Counted from the stretch's first letter, positions 1-6,010 are shown. The stretch: 6,831 nt of DNA from a bacterium (GCA_947486885.1 CANKVQ010000027.1:1-6831); one strand, 5' to 3'. Translations and numbers: made by a program. The notes: a model not told the origin generated them from the letters alone.

Positions 1-12
1 ATTTAATGATTA

Positions 13-18
13 TATAAT
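13..18 (+). promoter_or_regulatory. Candidate -10 box for the gene at 59
   Basis: A perfect TATAAT lies 40 bases before the GTG start at 59. That would place transcription start near base 25, with a leader of about 34 nt. The matching -35 would fall off the left edge of the window, so only half the promoter can be seen. Such boxes also arise by chance in AT-rich DNA. Confidence 0.4.
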
Positions 19-45
19 GAAATAATTAAAATATATGGAGTTGGA

Positions 46-51
46 AAGGAG
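46..51 (+). promoter_or_regulatory. Strong ribosome binding site fixing a GTG start
   Basis: AAGGAG ends 7 nt before the GTG at 59, which is optimal spacing. It supports this non-ATG start, and the signal peptide that follows agrees with it. Confidence 0.75.
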
Positions 52-58
52 TTAATTA

Positions 59-988
59 GTGAAAGTTGTTGTATTTAGGCTAATTTTATGGTGTTTATTG
101 CCTATTTGTTGTTTTGCGTCTGACAAGTCATTACAATTAAAACATTATTATTGTACAGCTTCTGATGATAAGTATTATAACTGCTTGCTAAATTTAATTG
201 GTAGTATACATAAAGTAGACTTTGATAATTTGGGAGAGATCGCTGTTTTTGATTTGGGTTTGACTGAAAAACAAAAGCAGCAGCTAGCGCAAATTATGCA
301 TGTTAGAGTTTATGCTGTTGAAATGACCAATCCAAGATTGCTTGAACATGTTGTTACTGCATCCAATGGTAGAAAAGTGCGTGGTTCATTTGCCTGGAAG
401 CCAGTTATTATTAAACAAGCTCTAGAAAAATTTCCCGAGATTCTTTATTTAGATGCGGGCACTACAGTGTTAAAGCCATTGGATTGTCTATTTCAGTATA
501 TTCACGAGAATGGCTATTTCTTAATGAGTTGCTCGGCTGAGCCCCACAATAATATTGTAAATCGGGTTACTAAAAAAGTGTTTAATAATATTATAAAACC
601 TTTAGAACAATCTGTGCAGAATCATTTGTTAGCCGAAAATACAATATCGATTGATGCTGGGATGCAAGGTATTTCCCGCGCCATGTTAAAGACTTATATT
701 TTGCCAATGTATGAACACTCTAAAGATTTAGCTTTATTTGAAGATGATGGGTCAGCAAGATATGGCTATGGAGCTGGTAGGCATGATCAGATTTTATTTA
801 GTATTTATGCTCATTGTCTGAATTTGAAAATTCACGATGAAGGCCTAATTACATTAAAGATCAATAATCAATCAAAGCATATACATATTCATAATGAGCA
901 TGTTACTGAAAATACTTATATCTATCGCTCTCGAGAAGATATAAACTTTCAAGGTGGAAAGACTCAATTTATTCGTTATTCTGCTTAA
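59..988 (+). CDS. Secreted DUF1647/GT8-like putative glycosyltransferase
   Basis: This 309-residue protein starts at GTG. Residues 1-20 form a signal peptide (hydrophobic core about 4-17, likely cleavage after CFA at 18-20). The rest looks like a GT-A nucleotide-sugar transferase fold. It has FDLGL at 64-68, FAWKP at 111-115, LDAG at 131-134 where GT8-type enzymes carry a metal-binding DxD, SIDAGMQGI at 197-205 and RHDQ at 241-244. The order DLGL, WKP, LDxG, RHDQ is what I recall for DUF1647, a family related to GT8; the donor and acceptor are unknown. A histidine-rich stretch (HIHIHNEH, 274-281) sits near the C-terminus and could bind metal, which is inference. The TylF-type methyltransferase follows on the same strand after about 80 nt. 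Confidence is good that it is a secreted GT-A-like protein and low on exact chemistry; loss of the second Asp of DxD means activity is not certain. Confidence 0.72.
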   Translation: MKVVVFRLILWCLLPICCFASDKSLQLKHYYCTASDDKYYNCLLNLIGSIHKVDFDNLGEIAVFDLGLTEKQKQQLAQIMHVRVYAVEMTNPRLLEHVVTASNGRKVRGSFAWKPVIIKQALEKFPEILYLDAGTTVLKPLDCLFQYIHENGYFLMSCSAEPHNNIVNRVTKKVFNNIIKPLEQSVQNHLLAENTISIDAGMQGISRAMLKTYILPMYEHSKDLALFEDDGSARYGYGAGRHDQILFSIYAHCLNLKIHDEGLITLKINNQSKHIHIHNEHVTENTYIYRSREDINFQGGKTQFIRYSA

Positions 989-1012
989 AAAACGAGGAAT
1001 CTGTTTGACGAT

Positions 1013-1041
1013 TGTAGATTGCTATGGTACTTATTTATAAA
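1013..1041 (+). promoter_or_regulatory. Possible promoter for the TylF-like gene
   Basis: TTGTAG (1013-1018), a 17-nt spacer and TATAAA (1036-1041) would start transcription near 1048, about 22 nt before the ATG at 1070. The -10 matches at 5 of 6 positions, but the -35 at only 3. If real, it argues against the TTG start at 1019, which would lie inside the promoter. Read-through from the upstream gene is the alternative. Confidence 0.35.
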
Positions 1042-1069
1042 TTTAAAATTTTTAACAATGGGTGAAATA

Positions 1070-1855
1070 ATGAGTGTAATTATGAAATTTTCTTTTTTAA
1101 ATAAATTTCTATTTCTTTTGATTTTAGTTACTAATGTAACAGCTATTTTAGCTGATGATTTAGATAGTGTTAAAATTTCTGATACTGAATTAGAAAAGCT
1201 TAAGCAATTTGCGCAAGTTGCTTATTCTACTTTACCGACAGTTTGTAATACCTATAAGATTTCTATAAAATGTTTACAAAATAACATTCCTGGTGATTTT
1301 GTAGAATGTGGTGTAGCTGCAGGTACGCAAATTGGTGCCATGGGTTATGCTTGTCAATTATTTAAATCTAATAAAAAAATACATGGCTTTGATTCATTTG
1401 AGGGGATACCTTTAGCAGGCCCAAATGATGCTGATCAACCTGGTATAGGTGCTATTACACATAATGTGCATGTTGAAAACTTTGATAAATTGTTGATTAG
1501 TAGTGGTATTACTGTGCATTCTTTAGAAAATGTGAAAAATAATATAGTGCGCTGGAATTTAGACCCTAATGCTTTTTTATTTTATAAAGGTTGGTTTCAG
1601 CATGTTTTGCCAGTTGCGCATGCTCAAATTTCTCAAATTTCTTTCTTACGATTAGATGGGGACTTATATGAATCAACTGTAGTTTGTTTAGAATATCTGT
1701 ATCCTAAAATATCCAAAGGCGGGTATATAGTAATAGATGATTATGCTTTGCCAGGTTGCAGAAAAGCTATAGATCAATATTTAGAAAAACATAATTTGCA
1801 TCCCCAAATTATCACTATTGCGGGAGGAAATGGTCCAGTTTATTGGATTGTTTAA
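1070..1855 (+). CDS. Secreted TylF/MycF-family SAM-dependent O-methyltransferase
   Basis: The product is 261 residues from the ATG at 1070. TylF, MycF and NovP of this family O-methylate sugars of macrolides or aminocoumarins using SAM and Mg2+. The domain is complete: PGDFVECGVAAG (74-85) is the SAM-binding loop, FDSFEGIP (107-114) follows beta-2, and LDGDLYEST (195-203) and IDDY (222-225) carry the aspartates that bind Mg2+ in MycF. The N-terminus (about residues 5-25) is a signal peptide with likely cleavage after VTA or ILA. This is unusual because the family is cytosolic and SAM is not expected in the periplasm. A weak GGGTGA lies 4 nt before 1070. The ATG at 1082 (257 residues) is equally possible and keeps the signal peptide, whereas the TTG at 1019 has no ribosome site. 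Neighbouring glycosyltransferases suggest a sugar or glycan acceptor (inference). The family call is strong; the substrate is unknown. Confidence 0.88.
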   Translation: MSVIMKFSFLNKFLFLLILVTNVTAILADDLDSVKISDTELEKLKQFAQVAYSTLPTVCNTYKISIKCLQNNIPGDFVECGVAAGTQIGAMGYACQLFKSNKKIHGFDSFEGIPLAGPNDADQPGIGAITHNVHVENFDKLLISSGITVHSLENVKNNIVRWNLDPNAFLFYKGWFQHVLPVAHAQISQISFLRLDGDLYESTVVCLEYLYPKISKGGYIVIDDYALPGCRKAIDQYLEKHNLHPQIITIAGGNGPVYWIV

Positions 1856-1871
1856 AAGATTTTAAAATAAT

Positions 1872-2294
1872 TTATTTTTTTGGACCTTTTCTAATTTCAT
1901 TTACTAAATGATCAGCAAGCTCGCTTCTAATGGCTTGCTGGTCTGCAGTGAAAGCACCGTAACTATCTTTACAAAGATAATCTAGCGTGCTTTCACCATC
2001 AGAATTTTTTTGATATATGTCTCCGCCTGCGTGTAGTAGCAGGCTTAAAATATCTTTATTACTGTGACAGGTGCTGAGCATAGCAGCGAGCATTAATGGT
2101 GTTGTTCCTAAAGAATCACTTGCATTTACGTTTACACCGCTTGCTAGTGATTCTTTCACTTTAAGTGCATCGTTAATCCAAATGGCGTACCTTAAACGTT
2201 TATCTAAAGAAATTTTTGATTCTGGTCGTTCTATAGAGTACATAAAATTATTACTATAGATTATATGTAATAATAAAATTTTAAAGAATTGCAT
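1872..2294 (-). CDS. Small ankyrin-repeat protein with signal peptide
   Basis: This 140-residue protein is the last gene of the minus-strand operon. Residues 1-20 are hydrophobic with one Lys and look like a signal peptide. Residues about 30-61 form a degenerate ankyrin repeat ending GVNVNASD. Residues 62-94 form a clear one, with GTTPLMLAA at 63-71, then LLLHAGGDIYQKN. Residues 99-108 (DGESTLDYLC) start a third that is not completed, and the C-terminus is basic (RKGPKK). Ankyrin repeats bind proteins and are common in effectors of intracellular bacteria; no partner can be named. The ATG is 2 nt after the stop of the SGNH-like gene and has no Shine-Dalgarno site, so translation probably depends on coupling to it. 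It is short for an ankyrin protein, so it may be a remnant of a longer one or an adaptor for the co-transcribed enzymes. Confidence 0.75.
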   Translation of the reverse strand: MQFFKILLLHIIYSNNFMYSIERPESKISLDKRLRYAIWINDALKVKESLASGVNVNASDSLGTTPLMLAAMLSTCHSNKDILSLLLHAGGDIYQKNSDGESTLDYLCKDSYGAFTADQQAIRSELADHLVNEIRKGPKK

Positions 2295-2296
2295 TA

Positions 2297-2989
2297 CTAC
2301 AATTTTTTGTAATTTGATAATATTTTAATTAAGCGTTCCTTTAATGGTTTGTTTAATTCAGGATTAATATGTATGCAATCATAGTATAGATTGGCTAACA
2401 TAACGCCGTTTTCATCAGCACAAAGATCATAGATATTGATGAAAATCAAGTTGTGCTCATGGCATAATTCGTTGAGTCTCTTATTAAATAATTTAGTAAT
2501 AGAACATCGTTCTTCTATGGAGCCATAACCACAGGTTGATGGTGGTATAATTTCATGAATAGCTAATGTTATTTCTGGATTAAATTTTTTGAAAGTCATA
2601 ATATGTTCAAAAAATTTAATTAATAATGTATCTATAACTTCATTGACATCACGTTTATATTTGTCTATTTGTTTTCCAATTAAGAATGAACAATCCATAG
2701 ATCCAAATAAAAAAACTACTATGTCGCTTGTCTTTATATCAAATTTATCAAGATTTAAGCATTCTAACCCTGCACTTGCAATTCGATACATTGAAATTCC
2801 AGGATACGATCTTATTTTAAATAAAACAGGTATATTTTCGATAGAAACAAACTCAACATCTCTTATAAAGCGATAACTAAATGAGGCATGACTGGAACCA
2901 ATTATGTAAACAGTTTTAAGTAATTTATCAGTTGTATGAATATTAAAACTAAATAGTGATAAATTTAGAATGATTATATAATTTTTCAT
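2297..2989 (-). CDS. Secreted SGNH/GDSL hydrolase-like protein with altered catalytic blocks
   Basis: The product is 230 residues. The first 20 or so are hydrophobic and act as a signal peptide or anchor, without a clear AxA cleavage site. The mature part begins with a beta strand and IGSSHASF (30-37), equivalent to block I of SGNH hydrolases: the nucleophile Ser would be S33, with Ser instead of Asp before it. FGSMDC (95-100) is at block III, normally GxND, so the oxyanion Asn is replaced by Met. DCIHIN (204-209) is the D-x-x-H of block V, with D204 and H207 completing the triad. SGNH proteins deacylate or acylate sugars and lipids. Subfamilies with GSSH and GEIDC-type blocks occur, as I recall, next to glycan genes, which fits the two glycosyltransferase genes just upstream. 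The SD site GAGGT lies 6 nt before the ATG. Confidence is good for the fold and moderate for catalysis. Confidence 0.72.
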   Translation of the reverse strand: MKNYIIILNLSLFSFNIHTTDKLLKTVYIIGSSHASFSYRFIRDVEFVSIENIPVLFKIRSYPGISMYRIASAGLECLNLDKFDIKTSDIVVFLFGSMDCSFLIGKQIDKYKRDVNEVIDTLLIKFFEHIMTFKKFNPEITLAIHEIIPPSTCGYGSIEERCSITKLFNKRLNELCHEHNLIFINIYDLCADENGVMLANLYYDCIHINPELNKPLKERLIKILSNYKKL

Positions 2990-2995
2990 ATTAAA

Positions 2996-3000
2996 ACCTC
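2996..3000 (-). promoter_or_regulatory. Ribosome binding site of the SGNH-like gene
   Basis: GAGGT on the minus strand lies 6 nt before the ATG at 2989, in the 30-nt gap after the GT2 gene. It fixes the start and contrasts with the next gene (2294), which has no such site. Confidence 0.7.
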
Positions 3001-3019
3001 ATTCGCCAATTTAATCGAA

Positions 3020-3727
3020 CTAATGCGTTCGCCCAAAAAGATAAAAATAATATGGTTCTAATACTTCAGCTTCAATTTTAATTAATTTTGATTTGCATAT
3101 TTGCATAGACCAATCAGCATCTTCCCCATGGTTTTTTAGTGGGAATTTAAATTGAATGGCAATAGCACGTTTAATCGGATTTAAATGATTTGGTGGTCGA
3201 TAATATACCTGATCTTTGCCTGTGAACCAGCTATCGTATTTAATTGAATGGACAAATTTACGAGGGTCTTTGCCATTTGTTGTAATTATACCATTTAAGC
3301 TAACGCAATCAGGATTTTGTAATAGTTTATTATAAATAAGACTAATATAATTGGCACTAATCCAATCATCGTCATCTATGAAGCAAACATACTCACCTAA
3401 GCTTTTTTCTAATAATATATTTCTTTTAAGGCCGATTAAATTTTCACCATATTTATCGCGAAAATAGATGATTTCGATTTGATCAGTTAAATTTAGCGTT
3501 GTAATTTGGCTAATTAATTCAGTATATAGTTGTTGAAAAAGGATTTTTCGATCTTCAATTGTTGGAATTAAAATCGACCATTTGATTTTATTTGTATTTA
3601 TATCAGGGTTAAAATTAGGATTGCATTCTAATGATGAGTGAAGATCAAAAGTTGAGCATGTTATTTCAGCTGTAGTGGCATTAATAGATAATATGAGTAG
3701 TGTTGTGATAAAATATTTGAGTTGCAT
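3020..3727 (-). CDS. Secreted GT2-family glycosyltransferase
   Basis: Starting at the ATG at 3727, the protein is 235 residues. Residues 1-20 are a signal peptide with likely cleavage at TTA|E. The catalytic domain begins at KWSILIPT (about 49-56). LGLKRN-like residues (NLIGLKRN, 96-103) precede EYVCFIDDDDW (112-122), whose Asp cluster at 118-121 is the metal and nucleotide-sugar site of GT-A enzymes. NHLNPIKR (180-187) and GEDADW (201-206) are acceptor-side and catalytic-base elements typical of GT2. All key residues are present, so it is probably active; donor and acceptor are unknown. A TTG 33 nt upstream (3760) would extend the frame into the preceding gene, but ATG 3727 gives a proper signal peptide and has a weak TGGA site 8 nt before it. 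It follows the two-domain glycosyltransferase gene after 16 nt, and that gene's C-terminal domain is its diverged relative. Confidence 0.85.
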   Translation of the reverse strand: MQLKYFITTLLILSINATTAEITCSTFDLHSSLECNPNFNPDINTNKIKWSILIPTIEDRKILFQQLYTELISQITTLNLTDQIEIIYFRDKYGENLIGLKRNILLEKSLGEYVCFIDDDDWISANYISLIYNKLLQNPDCVSLNGIITTNGKDPRKFVHSIKYDSWFTGKDQVYYRPPNHLNPIKRAIAIQFKFPLKNHGEDADWSMQICKSKLIKIEAEVLEPYYFYLFGRTH

Positions 3728-3743
3728 AATATATTTCCAGAAT

Positions 3744-4922
3744 TTAGTATGATTGAACAATTATATTTTCTTTCAAACTAACTTCATTGCGAATTTTATT
3801 TTTTATCAGAGCTTCGTAAGTTTCTCGTATATAATTTTTACTAAGATTATTGAGATTATCGTCATTCATATAACTGATATATATACCGCGACTTTCATTT
3901 AGTAAACGTTTATGCTTATAATCAATTGGTTTTTCTTGATCATCTAAATAAAATAAAACTTCTACTTTTGAACTTAATTGATTGCTTTGAATCTGTTGTA
4001 AAAGTTCTATGTATAGTGGAATAAAACTTTCGGATTGATTTTTAGTAGTTGAAATCAGGATAGACCAGGTAACTTGTTTTGGCATAGGACCAAATATATC
4101 CAGTGAAGTTGGCAATTGGTTTAATTTAATTTCAAAGTTAGTTAAATCAAAATTGTTAGCTTTACGCGCAAACATAATTTTTTTATCATGTTCGTGGTAA
4201 GTTTTAGATTCATTAAGTAAGAACAATGCATCAATAGTATTAGCAAAATCATGTCTAATTAATAGTTGATCGCTATAGATTTCGCGTTGCAGTAACCGTG
4301 AAATTAAAGTAAATTCTAGATCGCAAAAGACGGATAAGTATTCAGGATAATAAACGTAATTAAAGCGTTGATAATATTTTTTACCCATGATTGGCAGAGT
4401 GTTTAATTCTTGTCTAACATGGCCATCAAATAAATTTAAGGTGCCATCTAAATCTGGAAAAGATTTTAGCAATAAATTAGCTATTTCAAGATCATAATTT
4501 TTTACAATAGGCGTCATATCATCACTGAGCACTATCAAGATATCAAAGTCTAAATGTTGTTCTATGTCACGATTGACAGCTTCAATTTTACTGACCCTAG
4601 GCCCAAAATGGATCGTTAAATTTGGATAATTTTTTAGTTTAGCCAAAACTTCTGAATTATTCATAGTTAGATCATCTAAATCGCAACTTAGAACAAATTC
4701 GTAAGGTAGTACGTATGATAATTTGTCATAATATAAATCTAGTACTTTAAATATTTTATGTGCTCGTTCACGTGTCGGTAATTTAAATAATAGCTTAGGG
4801 GTAGCAATATTAGAATATAGACTCGCGTTTTCTGTGCTTATAGTAGACTGTATTTGTATACTATGCGTTGCATATATTCTGGTTATAATAAATAAACAAA
4901 GTAATAATTTTGTTATTTTCAT
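3744..4922 (-). CDS. Secreted two-domain glycosyltransferase with a truncated second GT2 domain
   Basis: This 392-residue protein is the first gene of the minus-strand operon. Residues 1-18 form a signal peptide (likely IYA|TH). Domain 1 (about 41-230) is GT-A-like: LLFKLPTRER (44-53), SCDLDD (79-84), LSDDM (132-136, the probable metal site), FPDLDG (155-160), NTLPIMGKKYY (174-184) and DLEFT (201-205). Domain 2 (about 284-392) repeats the start of the neighbouring GT2: VTWSILIST aligns with IKWSILIPT, and HKRLLNESRGIYISYMNDDN aligns with the LKRN-to-DDDDW segment, so the four-Asp cluster is degraded to MNDD. It stops before any counterpart of NHLNPIKR or GEDADW. Domain 2 is therefore probably not catalytic, while domain 1 may be. 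An AGGAG site 7 nt before the ATG supports the start. The likely role is glycan assembly together with the next gene; the substrate is unknown. Confidence 0.82.
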   Translation of the reverse strand: MKITKLLLCLFIITRIYATHSIQIQSTISTENASLYSNIATPKLLFKLPTRERAHKIFKVLDLYYDKLSYVLPYEFVLSCDLDDLTMNNSEVLAKLKNYPNLTIHFGPRVSKIEAVNRDIEQHLDFDILIVLSDDMTPIVKNYDLEIANLLLKSFPDLDGTLNLFDGHVRQELNTLPIMGKKYYQRFNYVYYPEYLSVFCDLEFTLISRLLQREIYSDQLLIRHDFANTIDALFLLNESKTYHEHDKKIMFARKANNFDLTNFEIKLNQLPTSLDIFGPMPKQVTWSILISTTKNQSESFIPLYIELLQQIQSNQLSSKVEVLFYLDDQEKPIDYKHKRLLNESRGIYISYMNDDNLNNLSKNYIRETYEALIKNKIRNEVSLKENIIVQSY

Positions 4923-4929
4923 TTATTTG

Positions 4930-4934
4930 CTCCT
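4930..4934 (-). promoter_or_regulatory. Strong ribosome binding site at the head of the operon
   Basis: AGGAG on the minus strand lies 7 nt before the ATG at 4922. It is the best such site among the minus-strand genes, consistent with this being the first gene of the operon. Confidence 0.75.
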
Positions 4935-4987
4935 GACCTTATTCGACAATTGTACTAATATATTCTATAAAAATTTTAGTCTGAAAA

Positions 4988-5016
4988 ACTATAATGCTGT
5001 GCTTGTATAGTGTTCG
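4988..5016 (-). promoter_or_regulatory. Possible promoter of the glycosyltransferase operon
   Basis: In the 191-nt gap between the PLD-like gene and the operon, the minus strand reads CGAACA (5011-5016), a 17-nt spacer and TATAGT (4988-4993). The -10 matches at 5 of 6 positions, the -35 at 3 of 6. The leader would be about 60 nt. I see no terminator hairpin or other structure in the rest of this gap, so read-through from the PLD-like gene cannot be excluded. Confidence 0.3.
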
Positions 5017-5113
5017 ATAGAAAAATGCGGGACTTGGTAGGTGCATATATAAATATTGCCGTAAAGTAATTAAGGTGAAATAGCTCTATTGAGTGTGTTA
5101 TAACGCTTTATTT

Positions 5114-5836
5114 TTATCTAGTAAATTTGCCAAATGTTTGCGTTTTGCCAATTAAATTAGCTTGAGTATAGTCTGCGATCGATTTAGCGTGTGATTTTAG
5201 CCAGTTGAACTGTTGGCAGTATTTTTTAATAATCTGGGGATTATCTAATATTACAATATTTTCTTGGTTATACTTTTGAGCTGAGTAAGTACAATTGAAA
5301 GAGCCAGTGACCAACAAAGTTTGATCATGTAAGTTTTGCTCAAAAATAAAAAATTTATTGTGCATAAGTGAGCGCTGCTTAGTTTGATCTGAACTATTCT
5401 GCCCAGGGTGATCCGAAGTTACATTGCTTGTGGGGTCAAAAATAAATAACTCGATCCCGTTTTCTTGTAAATACCAGGCTTGGCAATTGGAGCTATTTTC
5501 TAAATGGGAAGAGTCAGTCACAATCTGAACATCAATGTGATTAACTAATTTAGCTTTGGCTAACGCAGCAGCAATTTCATGATGCGTGATAAAATAGATT
5601 GCCAGTTTAATCGATTTTTGCTCGTTTTCGATTAAATCAATTAAAGTTTGCGCGATATCGTCTTGGGGAGTAAATAGTGCTTGGGCAATACAGTTGTTTT
5701 GTTTAAATAATAAGCAGTCTAAGCGTGCTTTGCTAGCTTGTGATGCATGTGGTGAATGGGATAGCGTGAAATAACAGATCGCTAAGATTAATGTAGTTGG
5801 TAAAATAAATTTAAGTTTGAAAAATTTTCTGGACAT
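5114..5836 (-). CDS. Secreted single-HKD phospholipase D-family protein (Nuc-like)
   Basis: The product is 240 residues. Residues about 7-25 form a hydrophobic signal peptide or anchor after a basic start (MSRKFFKLK). The PLD domain starts at ALFTPQDD (53-60), followed by KSIKLAIYFITHHEIAAAL (74-92), which matches the first strand and helix of bacterial Nuc-type PLD proteins. The motif HNKFFIFE (159-166) is H-x-K-x4-D with Glu in place of Asp. It is followed by GSFNCT (178-183) and QENIVIL (191-197), both typical. With one HKD motif the protein should act as a homodimer, cutting a phosphodiester in nucleic acid or phospholipid through a phosphohistidine. The Asp-to-Glu change is conservative, so activity is plausible. 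No clear Shine-Dalgarno site precedes the ATG; a tandem 13-nt repeat sits there instead. Choice between nuclease and phospholipase cannot be made from the sequence. Confidence 0.83.
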   Translation of the reverse strand: MSRKFFKLKFILPTTLILAICYFTLSHSPHASQASKARLDCLLFKQNNCIAQALFTPQDDIAQTLIDLIENEQKSIKLAIYFITHHEIAAALAKAKLVNHIDVQIVTDSSHLENSSNCQAWYLQENGIELFIFDPTSNVTSDHPGQNSSDQTKQRSLMHNKFFIFEQNLHDQTLLVTGSFNCTYSAQKYNQENIVILDNPQIIKKYCQQFNWLKSHAKSIADYTQANLIGKTQTFGKFTR

Positions 5837-5837
5837 G

Positions 5838-5862
5838 TAATAGTTTCTAATAATAGTTTCTA
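5838..5862. repeat. Tandem 12-nt repeat in the PLD-gene leader
   Basis: TAATAGTTTCTA occurs at 5838-5849 and again at 5851-5862, period 13, ending 1 nt before the start codon of the PLD-like gene (read on the minus strand). It occupies the place where a ribosome binding site would be expected. It could be a slippage product or a protein-binding site. Confidence 0.6.
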
Positions 5863-5931
5863 AAAAACACTTTTCACTGATTTTTTACCCGAACAATTTA
5901 AATATTTTCCTGTTCGCTCCGAAACCTGCTT

Positions 5932-5985
5932 TCCCCGATGTGAGCCCGTCGAAGCCTTGGCGAAGACTGGGGCGTAGTCGAGGGA
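5932..5985. repeat. GC-rich imperfect palindrome (REP/MITE-like candidate)
   Basis: In the 174-nt gap between the TPR-like and PLD-like genes, bases about 5909-5998 are far richer in G+C than the flanks. Within them an imperfect hairpin can be drawn. The outer stem is TCCCCGA (5932-5938) with TCGAGGGA (5978-5985) and one bulged A. The inner stem is GCCCGTC (5944-5950) with GACTGGGGC (5965-5973, two-base bulge). Then comes a GAA/GAA internal loop (5951-5953 and 5962-5964), and the tip is GCC-TT-GGC. Blocks such as CCCTCGACTACG and CTTCGACGGGCTCA on the minus strand recall short dispersed repeats seen in many bacterial genomes. There is no T tract, so it is not a standard terminator. The copy number elsewhere cannot be seen here. 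Confidence 0.55.
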
Positions 5986-6010
5986 TGTTGCGGTGGTTAG
6001 TTTTTTAAGT

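Noticed and set aside
1005..1010. TTGACG as a -35 box for the TylF-like gene
   Set aside because: No usable -10 lies 16-18 nt downstream (TACTTA at best).
1019..1069. N-terminal extension of the TylF-like protein from TTG 1019
   Set aside because: There is no ribosome site, it would place 17 extra residues before the signal peptide, and it overlaps a possible promoter.
1856..1880. AT-only palindrome ATTTTAAAAT (1859-1868) and a T run between the convergent genes as a bidirectional terminator
   Set aside because: The stem is only A-T pairs and too weak. The T run is mostly Lys codons of the ankyrin gene on the other strand.
2071..2259. 62-codon plus-strand open frame
   Set aside because: It lies wholly antisense to the ankyrin gene, has no ribosome site and no recognisable protein features, whereas the minus strand has clear ankyrin repeats.
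2589..2876. 95-codon plus-strand open frame
   Set aside because: It is the antisense shadow of the SGNH-like gene, whose minus-strand motifs and SD site are convincing.
3728..3760. N-terminal extension of the GT2 protein from TTG 3760
   Set aside because: It overlaps the end of the upstream gene and puts 11 residues in front of a good signal peptide that starts at ATG 3727.
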